From Glycine soja (Eukaryota > Streptophyta > Magnoliopsida > Fabales > Fabaceae), in assembly GCF_004193775.1 (NCBI RefSeq), contig NC_041003.1, positions 40,987,611-41,051,610 of the forward strand: a stretch of 64,000 nucleotides of DNA. The letters run 5' to 3'. A program made the translations under genes and the position numbers. Below, piece after piece: positions 1 to 12,180 of this stretch; within the stretch, counting starts at the first letter, position 1; every line of letters starts with the position of its first letter. The notes below the pieces were generated by a model that saw only the letters and a list, made by a program, of their open reading frames with translations, made no database searches and had not been told where the DNA came from.

Positions 1-735
1 AGCTAACAAAACCTTTTTGAAAAATTAATAAATTTGGATTAAATTTTTTTAAAATAAAAACTATTTTACAAGTAATAAATAAAAGCATAAATTTAAAATA
101 TAAAGCTTTTAATTTCAAAAATTCTCAAAAAGTTAGATAGATTAATAAAATGTACCTTAATGTCACTTTTATAGACGTATCATTATATATAGTATTGATT
201 AAAAATTTAATTATTAATAAAATCATTTAAAGAAACTAACGTGTATTTATATATCTCTCTATTTAGGATCAATATATGCATTACTTTTTTTGTAATTTAT
301 GAAAAACTAATAAACTTACATTTTTCATTTGTTTTAAAAAATAGAAACAATAATTATAAAAATAATTTTTAAAGGTTAAAAAAAGAAAATTATTAAACCT
401 AAAATTTTAAAAAATTATTGTATGAAAATTATTATTTTATTTGATTGGTAGGACTTGAAGACCGTGTCAATAGATTTATAATAATTCATGTAACTTATTC
501 AATGAGTTACACTTCTTTTAATATGATACAAATTTAAAAGGCTTTTTCAGCAAGTCTAATGGTAAATTCTATTGAAGACAAATTGAATCAATTCAAACTT
601 TATATTTTAATGATTTAATTATAAAAATAAAATAATAAAATCAACACAATGAATTTTGATTTGAATAAACATATATTTCGTGATAATATTAATTTCTATT
701 TGTTAACTTTTGTTAGAATGATTTAGATTCCATAA
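1..735. other. AT-rich intergenic DNA
   Basis: Very AT-rich sequence with many A or T runs. I see no open frame of substance, no RNA gene and no clear transposon end. Base composition changes abruptly near position 770, where the GC-richer promoter of the next gene begins. Confidence 0.6.
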
Positions 736-785
736 TTAATAAAGGGTAGGAATAAGTAAAAATCTATCCACGCGGTTGAGGCTTG

Positions 786-955
786 AGTGGCCCAGTTGTT
801 CTATTACCGACCCAAGATTTTCAAGGCCGCACACATACACTACATTCTGGGCCGGGCCCGGGCCCGACCACTGATAATTGTAGAGAGAGAATAAAAAAGA
901 AAAAGAAAAAGGCACAAGAGTGTGTTGCATTGTTGGCGGTGTAGGGTTTAGTAGC
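786..955 (+). promoter_or_regulatory. Probable core promoter with site II and telo-box motifs
   Basis: The stretch has TGGGCC motifs (site II type, TCP-factor targets) in both directions near 789-795 and 847-853, followed by a run of GGGCCC/CCCGGG repeats, and a telo-box TAGGGTTTA at 942-950. In plants this combination typically marks promoters of constitutively expressed genes. It lies directly upstream of the ubiquitin-specific protease start. The motifs are seen directly; promoter function and the transcription start are inferred. Confidence 0.55.
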
Positions 956-959
956 CACC

Positions 960-1001
960 ATGTTCAACTATTACTTCTCTTTCCACTCTGCTTCTGTGTG
1001 A
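960..1001 (+). promoter_or_regulatory. Upstream ORF (13 codons) in the UBP23-like leader
   Basis: An ATG at 960 sits in GCCACCATG, an excellent start context, and opens a 13-codon frame ending in TGA at 999-1001, 64 bases before the main start at 1066. If transcription starts upstream, in the region of the promoter motifs ending at 950, ribosomes would meet this start first. That would probably lower translation of the protease or make it depend on reinitiation. The transcription start is not known from sequence, so inclusion in the mRNA is inference. Confidence 0.45.
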
Positions 1002-1065
1002 TTGTTCTTCTCCTCTTCCCCTCTTCCCCTCGTTCCCACTTTTCGAAGCTTCTCGAACTCCAGCA

Positions 1066-4000
1066 ATGGCTGAAACCATCGTGATCCAAACGGAGCCTCC
1101 GAATCCGCCAGATCCTTCTTCGTCCACTACTATCGCCACTCCCTTGTTGTCGAGAAACATCGTGTTTCTTCCCGTCAAGAAGCCCTTCAAGGGTTTCTCC
1201 AACGATTTCCACATCGAAACCCTAAACCCTTCCTCCTCCGAGCCTCGACCCTCCGGTTCCGTCGCTAAGAAACACGACGCTTCCGAATTCTCCGAGTACG
1301 GCTTGGATCCGGAGCTCAGCTTCGGAATTACCTTCCGAAGAATAGTGAGTTCAATTTTCATCGCCTAATTTGAGATAAAAAAAAGTTTGTTTACTCCTAA
1401 TTAGGAATCCTTGATTCTGCTACAGACTTTCATTTTTCGTTTCGCGTCCTTTTTAGTTGTTCTCGACACGTTCCGTTTTATCGTTAAACCTTAAGCTCAA
1501 ATAAAATGATCATATTTTCCGTGTTCTGGGTAAATGGCTTTGGCATGTCATAGTTTTCATGATTTTTCAGTACCAAAGGATGCTATTCATGATTTTCAGG
1601 GAGCTGGATTGCGAAATCTGGGAAACACTTGTTTTCTGAACTCCGTATTGCAGTGTTTGACATATACAGAACCTCTAGCTGCGTATCTGCAAAGTGGGAA
1701 GCATAAAACTTCATGTGAGTGACTTTCAACATTTTCATTTTCCATTCTCTTCTGTTAGATAACAAATACTTCATTTATGGATCACTTTAGCTTTGTTCAG
1801 TTTGGTGTTGGGCAGGGTTATTTTTTCATAACTTTTCCTTCTAGTTGCCAATGATGCATACGCACGAAGGAAATTATTGTTATATTGAGCTTCTAATTAT
1901 TATTATATTTTACAATCATTGTAGGCCACGTTGCTGGATTTTGTGCTCTGTGTGCAATACAGAATCATGTTAGTCGTGCACTGCAATCGACTGGGAGAAT
2001 ATTATCCCCAGAGGATTTGGTTGGGAATCTACGATGTATCCTTATGTTTGGTGTTTGATGTATGGTTGAACAAATATTTTTCATTTCCTATATCTCATTT
2101 TAGACATTTGATAAGAATTAAGCCACCGTCCAAAATAATCTGCTTCATTTTTGCATCTTCCTGTGTTTTGTGCTTGTATTCCTTTGAGCTGAGGAGAATG
2201 GTTGGCATGGAAGTTTGTTTACATTGAGCATGTACTTCTCTAATCCATTAAGTTTCTAACGAACTTCACATCTTTCCATATGAATATATCAGAAAATACC
2301 TGCTTATTGAAATTTGTTTACCAACTTATAGTTTTGCCCTTATGCATCTTCTTAGGAACTTCTCCGTTGCTGGTTTACCCTTTTCATCTTTTGAATGGAA
2401 AAGGAATGCATACATAATTTATTATTCTTACAGCTGATAAGGTGACAAGGCTAGGCAAATTGTTGTTTACTCTGTCTAAAAGCTGAGTATGATGCCAATA
2501 ACAAGATTTCATGTGTTTGATTCTGTTAGACGAGGTATAATACTGTTTTTCAAGTTAACTAGAGAGTTTATTACTTGGTTTTATTATCCATGAACAATAA
2601 GCACTATTCCCTGTCCCTTTCCTCTTTTATTTGCTTGAAATTTGTAATTCCTGACATGAGATCAGGCATATCAAGAAATTTCCGAAATGCAAGGCAGGAA
2701 GATGCACACGAGTATATGGTGAACTTACTTGAGTGTATGCATAAATGTTGCCTGCCTTCTGGCATACCAAGTGAATCACCTGGTGCTTATGAGAAAAGTT
2801 TTGTTCATAAAATTTTTGGTGGTCGTCTCAGGAGTCAGGTAACTGTTTCTTGCTTTGTGGTGGAATTTTAGTGAGCAATGTTGTTACTAGCTGAGCTATG
2901 TATGAAGAACAGAGAAAGTATATGACACAGACATCGGGATATGCAAAATTTTAAAAATCTTAGGATACAAGACTGATATAATTCAACATCTAAAATTAAT
3001 ATAAAATAAACATTTTAAATCATGAGAGTTTATAATTAAAATATGGGCACAATTCATCAAATACACAATAAAATACTAAATTTTGTCTGATTATTGTAGT
3101 ATTCCAATATTTATTGTTATAAACTTTAAAAAATTAAAGCAAAAAAAATTATATAGCTGCATCTAAAAGTATTTGAAGTATCTATGCAATATCCAATAAG
3201 GAAATGCATCTAACAAGACTATAACTTGTCTCAACTATAGTGGGTTTTTTCTTCAATGCATGATTACTTCATTACAACAATTGAAAAGTTCTTTGGTTGC
3301 CTATTCCAGGTGAAATGCCACCAGTGTTCTTATTGCTCCAACAAATTTGATCCTTTCTTAGATTTAAGTCTTGAAATATTCAAGGCAGATTCATTGCAAA
3401 AAGCACTTTCAAATTTTACGGCTGCAGAATGGTTGGATGGAGGGGAGAAGGAGTACCATTGTCAACGGTGCAAACAGAAAGTTAGGGCTCTCAAACAGCT
3501 AACAATTCATAAGGCACCTTATGTGCTAACGATCCACTTAAAGCGGTTTCACGCCCATGATCCTGGACAAAAGATTAAAAAGAAGATTCAATTTGGCTGT
3601 GCACTGGACTTGAAACCTTTTGTCAGTGGCTCGTATGTAAGTAAATAAGTAATAAGTAATATATATTTTTGAAATTGATATAAATTATCTTACTACATAT
3701 CCTCCTATTGTTCTTGCAAAGTTCTTGAGAGATAAAATACAAAATATCTCTAATATTTGTTTTGCCATGCAGAATTTTTTGTTGCTTCTTGTTTTGAAAT
3801 GTTTGGTATGCTGATTGACTGATATGTGTTTCTAACTTTAAAATGGTACATTATGCTTCTTTCAATTTTCTTCCATTTGGCAGGATGGAGATGTAAAGTA
3901 CTCTCTATATGGCGTTCTGGTTCATGCTGGTTCCAGCACTCATTCTGGACACTATTACTGCTATGTTCGCACTTCAAATAACATGTGGTATACCTTGGAT

Positions 4001-7000
4001 GACAACCGGGTACTGAAAATATGCTTTATGGTTTTCTTTTTCTAGTTTTATGGTTTTTGCAAATCTTGGCACTACTATGAATATCAATAAGCTTTGGTAA
4101 AAGCAGTCAGTGTTTCAAGATGCGGATAACTAAAAAGGAAAATAAATATTATCATGCAGAATAGCATTTTTTGAACTTTATTTACTCTATATTTGCCTAT
4201 GGATGATATTGAAAAACATTGAAAAATAGATATTTGCCAATGGAAATGGCTTGCATAAATAATGTATTGATGAATGATGACTTCTTTTGTAGCAATACTG
4301 TATAAAGCCAAGCCAGACCCAAGGGTGCTTTTTTTTTGTTGCTGTATTATTGAAGTCAGTTATTTACCATTTTAACCCAATTTGCACTGTTGAAACAGGT
4401 AAGTCATGTCAGTGAGCGGGAAGTTTTAAACCAGCAAGCATACATGTTGTTTTATGTTCGTGATAGAAAAAATATTGTTCCAAGGAAGCCTGTTGACATT
4501 GCTAAGAAGGAAAATATGAAGACTAATGTGAATGGAAATAGAGAATCTTCAACTTCAAACCATGTATTGCAGGAATATCCAAATGGTACCATCGAAAATA
4601 AAGCCGAGAAGGATGCTCTAGTTCTGCAAAAGCATAATGTCATATTAGCAGAAAGCTTGATGCAAAGTAAAAGACATGGATCTGAACTTTCTTCCAAGGC
4701 CCAGGCACAGAATGACTCACCAGATGGACTGTCTGTAGCTAAATCAGAACTTGGATGCTTGTCATCATTAGATCACTCTGGAAAAGATTATAGTCTCCCT
4801 CATAATCTGAAATCTTTGGCTGCACCAGTTGGAGAAAAAAATAATTTGCGCTATGAGAATGTAATTTCAAAAGAGGGCATTAAAGATTCTCCTTCAATAG
4901 TGCCCTCATCCACTAATCCCCAGAATGGTGAACTCACTACTGATGGAAAATGTCAGTCTCCGAAGGTACATAATTCCAATACTTTCGATATCCTCTTTGT
5001 GCTGAATCGGTAGGGATGTCAATTGGATGTTTTGGGTAAATTTTGAATTGGATCATAATGATAGCTAAAAAATCCGTTTATTTGTTTTTGTGATCTTTTA
5101 ATTATTGAAGAAATCCAGTCTATCCTTGACCTATTTAATTTAAACCATCCAACCCATTCATATATAATTTTTTAATGGATGGATATCCAACTGTTCCATT
5201 TAAAAGTATTTAAAAATTCCATTTTTAATTATTGCAATATTATTGTCAGTGGATCATATAGTAATGGAGTATCAACAAAAAGAAGAAATGAGCTTTCAAT
5301 AGCATCAAGAAGAACCCCACTTGATCCATTTTTAATAGTTGAATATTCCAATGGATTGGGAATAGATGGATGGATTGGATTGCATTTAAGGAAGGATGAA
5401 TTGGTTGGATTATGGGTATTATATGGTTTATTTCGCCTCTCCTATGAGCTGGTGCTATTTCTGTTTTCTTGATTACTGAACTGTGAATCCTTTCTCTTCA
5501 CTTAGAAAAATCTTGTCAAGATAGTTGATGTTGCTGCACCTCAAGATTCAAGCACAAATATGACCAATGGCATTTGCCCTAAGACATCACTAATTCATCC
5601 GAAAGTTAACCATCAGGTTTCTGTGCTATCCTGTGTGCCTACTGCTTTGAGCATGATTTTTTTATGTATTGACTTTATCTTTATATTTTTAGCTTGGAAC
5701 TTCTGCAATTGGTTCGGTGTGTGAGAAAGCAAGTAGCATGACGTATGAAGATCTGGTTGGTTCTCAGGGACTGGTTCTTAACGAGTCAGTAAATACATCT
5801 TTGAATACAGCGAGTCTTAATCAAAAGCCTGTGAAAAAATCAAAAAAGAAGTTCCTTAGGTATCAGGTATCTTGGATGCATCTTCGCCCAATCTTCCATT
5901 ACATGGTATACTTGGGCCCACGGAAGAAGAATCACAAAAGAAGTAAACGCCGCACTTTGGGTATGAAGAATCCAAACAAAGACAAGATGGATAAGCTTGC
6001 TTTCTCATCAGAAGATGCCAAACCTGTTGTATTTCCTTTGTTATTAAGTTGCTCTGAAAGTAAAGCAACCAAGGCTGGTTATAGACCTGGTGCTAATTTT
6101 AAATCTAGTGATGAATCTCTGATAGAAAATAGGGCTGAAGGGGAATTTAGGAAGAGAATTGATCATAGCTGTGCTGTGCTTGCATCAGCGGCGCAAATTG
6201 AAATTATATCCGGGAGTGGTTCAATAGTAAGTCAATTTGAAGCTAGACAGGCTGATAGTGCACAAGATAGCAGAAGAGATCAAATGCATAATGGTTTAAT
6301 GAGTATGCTTAGTCGAGGTCTGGAGGAGACAGTTGGTAAGTTTCTAGTGATATTCCCTTTGTGGTTTTGTCTAGCATGATACATTAAATTTATGTTCCAC
6401 ATCCTTTTGGTTTTATGCTTGCTCTAGTGCTGTATAAGGCGGACTTGCATAATTGTTGATGTTGCTGTCTTTGGATTTGTATCATTCATAAATATACTTT
6501 TTTATGTTCAAGTAAATACATGTCTGCTTGCACATTTTAGCATATCTAAATGCTACACAAGTTGCACATTAATGCTTCAAGTTAACCAAACAAATATTTT
6601 CAGTATGTGTATGATCAACATTAAAGGGACACTCTACTGTAAAGTGGTCTAGAATGTGAATCTTTTCTACATACCTAATGCCATCTAAATAATGTTATCC
6701 TTGATAAACTAACTGCTTCTATTAATTTAGCTCAATTTCATACAGTTGCACGTTGGGATGATATAGAATTACCTTCATCTCAGCATTTGGAGTCAAAGAA
6801 TGACAAACTTGTCAGCATTGGATATGTCGGGGATGAATGGTGAGAGCTCAGCTATATGTTGTTTCTTGTTTATTATATCTAGTCATGTGGTCTGTCATGT
6901 CCAAAATATGATGTAATGATTACCTTTAAAGTATCTTGCCTTGTAGATGCACTTGTTGACCTGGTCCTTTAGCTAATAATTGGTACATTGGTTTCAAATG

Positions 7001-7383
7001 TAAAGAAAGGGAAATGTTAGTGTATTTAGGCAGGTTTTGTTCAGAGATATGGATAAAATATGGTCTTTATGCAGTTACAGGCTGCTATTCACCATAATGT
7101 TGGCTTTTTGGTGGGGGAAGGCTTTGGAGTTGGGATTTGTCATTACTGTGTGACTTGGCTATTTTGATCTATAATTTTTGCATATGTATTTATAAATTTG
7201 TATCTTGCTGCCACAATTTGCAGGGATGAAGAATATGATAAAGGGAAGAGGAAGAAGATAAGGGGCTTCAAGCATAGCTTTGGTGGGCCTAATCTTTTTC
7301 AAGAAATTGCAGTCGAGAAATCGAAGTTTAAAAGGGCAAAGTTTGACCAATCTTGCTCAGGGAACCCTCCATTTAGGATATGA
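1066..7383 (+). CDS. UBP23: Ubiquitin carboxyl-terminal hydrolase 23-like (USP family, C19)
   Basis: A cysteine protease that removes ubiquitin from proteins. Exons by splice signal and frame: 1066-1344, 1600-1714, 1925-2035, 2666-2838, 3310-3636, 3884-4009, 4399-4965, 5506-5616, 5693-6335, 6746-6839, 7224-7383, giving about 901 residues, close to Arabidopsis UBP23 (about 860 from memory). The USP domain begins near residue 94 with the Cys box [14 protein letters not shown] (catalytic Cys104), followed by QEDAHEY. Two CxxC pairs (VKCHQC, YHCQRC) form the usual zinc finger. The His box has SGHYYCYVR (His358), then WYTLDDNRV. The remaining roughly 500 residues are polar and low in conservation, with lysine/arginine-rich, NLS-like stretches in exon 9 and a basic C-terminal segment. 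This suggests a nuclear or nucleolar location, which is inference. All introns are GT-AG. The start at 1066 is the first ATG in the conserved frame; a short uORF precedes it. Confidence 0.92.
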
Positions 7384-9612
7384 CGTCCAAAACTCTATGC
7401 CTTCTATTGCTTGCAGGCTTTTTTTGTAGCAATTTTGTCAAAACGCTGAAAGTGTAATGAAGAGAGCACCTACCTAAATTCTTTTCTCCAGTAAAAAAAA
7501 TTCGTTTGGTGGTTCACATCATTGTCCGCATAGGGTTGGGTTTTTGTGCACCTGTGTTCCTGTTGGACTTTTCTCATTTTCAGACTGTATTATTGTAGTA
7601 GCTGCACGCCGTAGCTCAGAAATTTTGTTCATGAATTTTAATTATTCAAGACATTCTGTATTTTAATTTTGTTACGAAGCGCGTGCGTCGTGTATCGAAG
7701 TTGTATTTTGCTTTTGGTTTGAGTTTGGATTTAGGTACTATATTTTCATGTACTAGGAAAAAATGTATAGGATAATTAATTTATCTCCTGATTCATAATT
7801 GCAGTCTTTTTTTATAAGCCTCATAAATGTAAGTCTGCTTTTGTTTGAATTACATAAAAGGAATTGTTTAAGTGTGTTGACTTTAATTTTTTAGAAAAAA
7901 CGGGATGATGGATTAAGTTAATTGAAATCAAACATAGCACTAATCTGAATTTAACAACTACAAAGAGGTCTTAACTTAGATGCTTGAATATTGTATGTTA
8001 TTGTAAACCTCAGTAGATGGATACTACAATGTATCATTTCTAAATTTATTAGTGTAGTGTCCTATGTGTTGCATGGACAATAAATTTATAAGAATAATTT
8101 TTTATATTATTTTAAGTTTTTAATATATTATTAATTATATAGTTTAAATTTTAATAAATATATATAAGTAAATATGTCAATAAATATTTAAATATTTTTT
8201 TATATGTATACATGTTATGGAAAAATGTTATTTTTGAAAGTGTTGTCCTAGAAAAGGGAGGGATCAATTACTTTGATGATGTCTTATATTTTTTTTATTT
8301 TCTTTTAAAAAATATGGTTTAGTTATTTTTTATGTGGTCTGTATGCTTGATTTGAGATAATAAAATTGATATGTTTTTTTGAAACATATAGCCTGAATTG
8401 TTTAACCGACATCATACTGAAAAAGCAAAAACTTCTTTTGAAATCAACACATTGGTTCAAATAGTGATACAACTTTGTCATAATAACTATGGAAAAATCA
8501 AGAACATGAAACACTTAAAGAAACTAAGCCAACTAAGAGACATGTGCAAATTCACTGAATTCAAAAGTTTCAAACTGAGCCAATTTGCAATAAAAAATAG
8601 GAGCAACTTTTTCCTATTATAAATTATTTTGTCTTAGACTAAACATATAAGATTCTATTAATGGTAGATATATTGTATATACACAAAAACAAAATTGAAG
8701 ACATAAAAAGTAAAAAAAAACTACGGTGATTAATTTCTAATATATGATTAATGTAACAGATAATGTCATTTGTGTTTTGCCATAGTGCTTTCTCTAAGAA
8801 GAACAATGTGATGATACTATTTGATCAATTAGCAAACAAGTGGTCATGCAAAATCATCTGGGAGATTGATTGTGCTTCCTCGTATAAACTTATTGGTGGT
8901 TAGATTGATTGTTGTCAAACTAATCATCTTACTGAAGGGAAATCCATAAAACTTATGGTTTATGAAAACAAGAACAATGAATTATTTTTTCAATCAGTTT
9001 AGTTATATTTTTAATATTTTTAGTTCCCAGTGTATGATGTGTAATTTCATTTGAAAGAATTTTAATAATAATTGTTATGTTTATTTTTACAATTCATTTG
9101 GTTATCTTTTATTATTATTATTATTAGAATCTGTTTTTCATATCTTATATGTTAAATTTTGCTATTCTATTCTTTTTTATAATTATCTATTTTTTATTTT
9201 TTAAAGCTAAAAAATTAAAGAAATATTTTTCGTATTACAAACATTCTGATCATAGATTTATTAATTCTATAGTTTGCTTATATACCCTAAACACGTAACA
9301 TATGATAATAGGGAATAAACATATTGTTATCTTATCTTAATATTATATAAAGTAAAAGTGGTTGCATATTTGTAAAATCAATTTTTTTCCTTTTGAGTGT
9401 CCATTCTAGTAAATTTGCAGTCATAAATTTGTAATTAAGAAAAAAATATAAATATTTGTGCAAATTAATGTTAATTTGATTAGACAAGTCTTCATATATT
9501 AATGCACTATATGAACTAATTATTAATTGTAAAGATTTAATTATAGACTTTAATACAAAGGTGTTATAATTTTATTTCTGTCTTTATAAAATATATGTTA
9601 AATAAAAAAGTA

Positions 9613-9653
<41 letters not shown>

Positions 9654-10641
9654 ATATTTCTGAAATATAAAATACATTTAGAAGGATAAAATTTAGAAGT
9701 GTAAAATAATATCTTGAATTCCTTTAACATAAAGAATGATTTTCTTGAATTACTTTCTTGAATAATATCTTATCTTATATTCTTGAATTAACAAACAAAA
9801 AGACAAAGAGTGGAATTTTGCAACAATTATTACAGAACATATTGAAATTGAAGATTAAGAATGTAGAAAGATATGACATTAAAATTGAATCAAGAACACA
9901 ATTTAGGTGACTCATTATTTTAAGTATAAAGAATTTAAACAAGTTACAATTCTCCCAAAAGAATGAAATTTCACAACAATGATTACATAGCATATTAGAG
10001 TTGAAGCTTAACCATATGAAGGAATATAACATTAAAATTGAATTAAGACTATAAATAAGGTGATTTGTTATTTTAGGTATTATGAATTTGAAGGAATCAC
10101 AATTTTCTTCCTATTTAAACTAGATGGTTAATGTGTTTTTTAATCTTTTTCTTCCTCCTTTGACATCACTACTACAAGGATGTTAGTTTTTTTTTTCTCA
10201 TGTTCAAGTTTTATTATACTAAGTTTTTATCATACTTTTGTGATTTGTGTGAGGATTGGAAGTGTGAACATGTGTACATGTGAGGCTAAGACGAGTGTTT
10301 GCATGAGTGCATGTGTGTGTAGCAAATGGAAGGTATGCTTATACTTTCATTAACAACTAATTATTGGATGTTCACATGAAAAACACATCAATCTAACTTT
10401 CTTGATTTTTTCTTCTTTATTTTTAATATTATTTTTATTAAAAAATATACATCATGTTTATACAAATGAGTTACTTTGTCTCCCATTAACAAAGTTGAAA
10501 AGCTTAGGTTCTATGAAATTAAGTTTGTTATAATATTTAAATTTTATTGTTCGTTTCATTTAAGTTACAACTATTTTTTTATGATATTTAAATTTTATTG
10601 TCCATTTCATTTGTGTTACAAATGTTACTATGTTTTATAGG
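7384..10641. other. Intergenic DNA after the UBP23-like gene
   Basis: The first few hundred bases are probably 3' untranslated region; no strong AATAAA site stands out. The rest is AT-rich with only short, non-conserved open frames, such as one at 8398-8622 that resembles nothing I know. A TA microsatellite lies at 9617-9646. Two similar stretches at about 9,790-9,930 and 9,955-10,060 look like a diverged direct repeat. Confidence 0.5.
9617..9646. repeat. (TA)15 microsatellite
   Basis: About fifteen uninterrupted TA units in AT-rich intergenic DNA, seen directly. Probably length-polymorphic between individuals. Confidence 0.9.
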
Positions 10642-12180
10642 ATGGTATCTTACTCGAGACAAAAGTTCGCTGACTGGTTTAAGAGTTTTGGAGCAAAATT
10701 AACTCCTAAAAATGTCAATTTTTTTTTAATGTTTAGCAATTATAATTACTCATGAAATTTAGTATATATATTTTACGAATATGTTTTCTTCTTAAATTTG
10801 CATTGGACTGACGAAATGAGAATCCCAAATACTTTTTTTTCATATTGGGGAGACCACCTAGAACCTGGATAAGCATATGGAATTGATCCAAATAGAAATG
10901 TCATTACTCTATATGTTTCTACAATGGTTGATAATGAGAAACCCCATTTCAAATGTGGTGGCTTGAAAATCTCTAAATTTTATTCCTTAAAAACATATCA
11001 TGTTGTGGCAATGCACCATATAATAGACAATTTATTTGAAATGATAATTTTTTACGTGAACTATGGTGAAGTTCATTACTCAGTGTCGATTATAAAAAAA
11101 AATTCATCTATAATAGATAATTGATCTGAAATGAGGATTTTTTATGTGAACAAAACTGAATCCTTTTGAGGTATTATTATCGTTTATAATAGACAAGTTT
11201 TTTTTTCTTTTTACTTTTTTTCCTTCTATCTTTTCAACATGATAAAAGGAGCCGTATTAGAATACTAATTGAATGCAATATGCGCATGATTGTATGAAAT
11301 TTGGTGCTACTTTTAATTTCTTTTGGAAGAAATATTTGGTTGACGGCAATGCAAAACTCATTGACCTCGAAGACAATGCTTTCTATGTCTATTTTGTTAG
11401 AATTTTCTATTTTAATAATTAATGTATATTAATATTATAAGATAATTATATTAGTTATTTATTGGAATTTATTTTATATGATTAAATTAAGTGAATATGA
11501 TAGACACTAAATTAGAGGGTATGAACTTAAATGAACAGATGTTAGTGTTAATCCATTAAGGGATAATGAGAACCCTATTAGGTTAACAGATTATAAGAAA
11601 GCTATGATCCTCGATATAGCGAGTCGTCATAGTTTCTCTTGCTCCATCTGAACAATTATGACAGTCCTATTGAGGAATAAAGAGGTTCCGGTTGAGGAAG
11701 AATCATGAAGTTACCAACTACATTGTAAGCTAGTTATTTGTTATCTCTACAACATTCAGTAACAAATTCAAAGGAAGAGCATATAGATAATAAATCACCT
11801 GCGGATTCAGATTTCGTTGCATTTGTTTGAATCCAAGTATTCCTAAAACTCTTCCTGATAATCTAACATAATGTGTTCTTGGTGGTTATTAGTATTTTAT
11901 AAGGATTCCCTAAAATTTCAACATATTTATAAAAAAGATCAAGCGGTTTGATAATATTTTTAGGTGAAATGATAAAAGTGATGAGTTTTATTGGCTAAAA
12001 TCAAATCATGAGGCCTAGTTGCACTTCTTGGGAAACGATGAATTTGAAATGAAAATTGTTGATTTAAGTAAGAGTAAAATCCATTATCCTATAGATATAC
12101 GTGATTCTGATTCAGAAGACACTCAAGTTATTTATGAAAATAATGAGCATGCCAAGAAGATAATGTTTGTGTTTTTTATG
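10642..12180 (+). pseudogene. Decayed B3-domain (REM-type) transcription factor gene
   Basis: Possible start ATG at 10642 (MVSYSRQKFADWF). From about 10,801 one frame reads like a B3 DNA-binding domain: MRIPNTFFSYWGDHLEP, an in-frame TAA, then IDPNRNVITLYV, HFKCGGLKISKFYSLK, and NLFEMIIF..YGEVHY before another stop at 11,122-11,124. The motif order (IP-F near the start, G-WK-like centre, F-V-IFD--EI-YP-like end) is that of plant B3/REM domains. A second partial B3-like unit appears near 11,290-11,400 (FNFFWKKYLVDGNAKL) and 11,950-12,170 (LHFLGNDEFEMKIVDL, then SKIHYP). Stops and frame breaks interrupt both units. About 500 bases of unrelated sequence separate the halves of the second unit and may be an intron or an insertion. 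A second copy of a 40-base segment (about 11,109-11,150) adds to the damage. Family assignment is by eye. Confidence 0.5.

Noticed and set aside
8323..8622. Overlapping plus and minus frames near 8.3-8.6 kb
   Set aside because: Short, AT-rich, no motif, both strands open; most likely chance.
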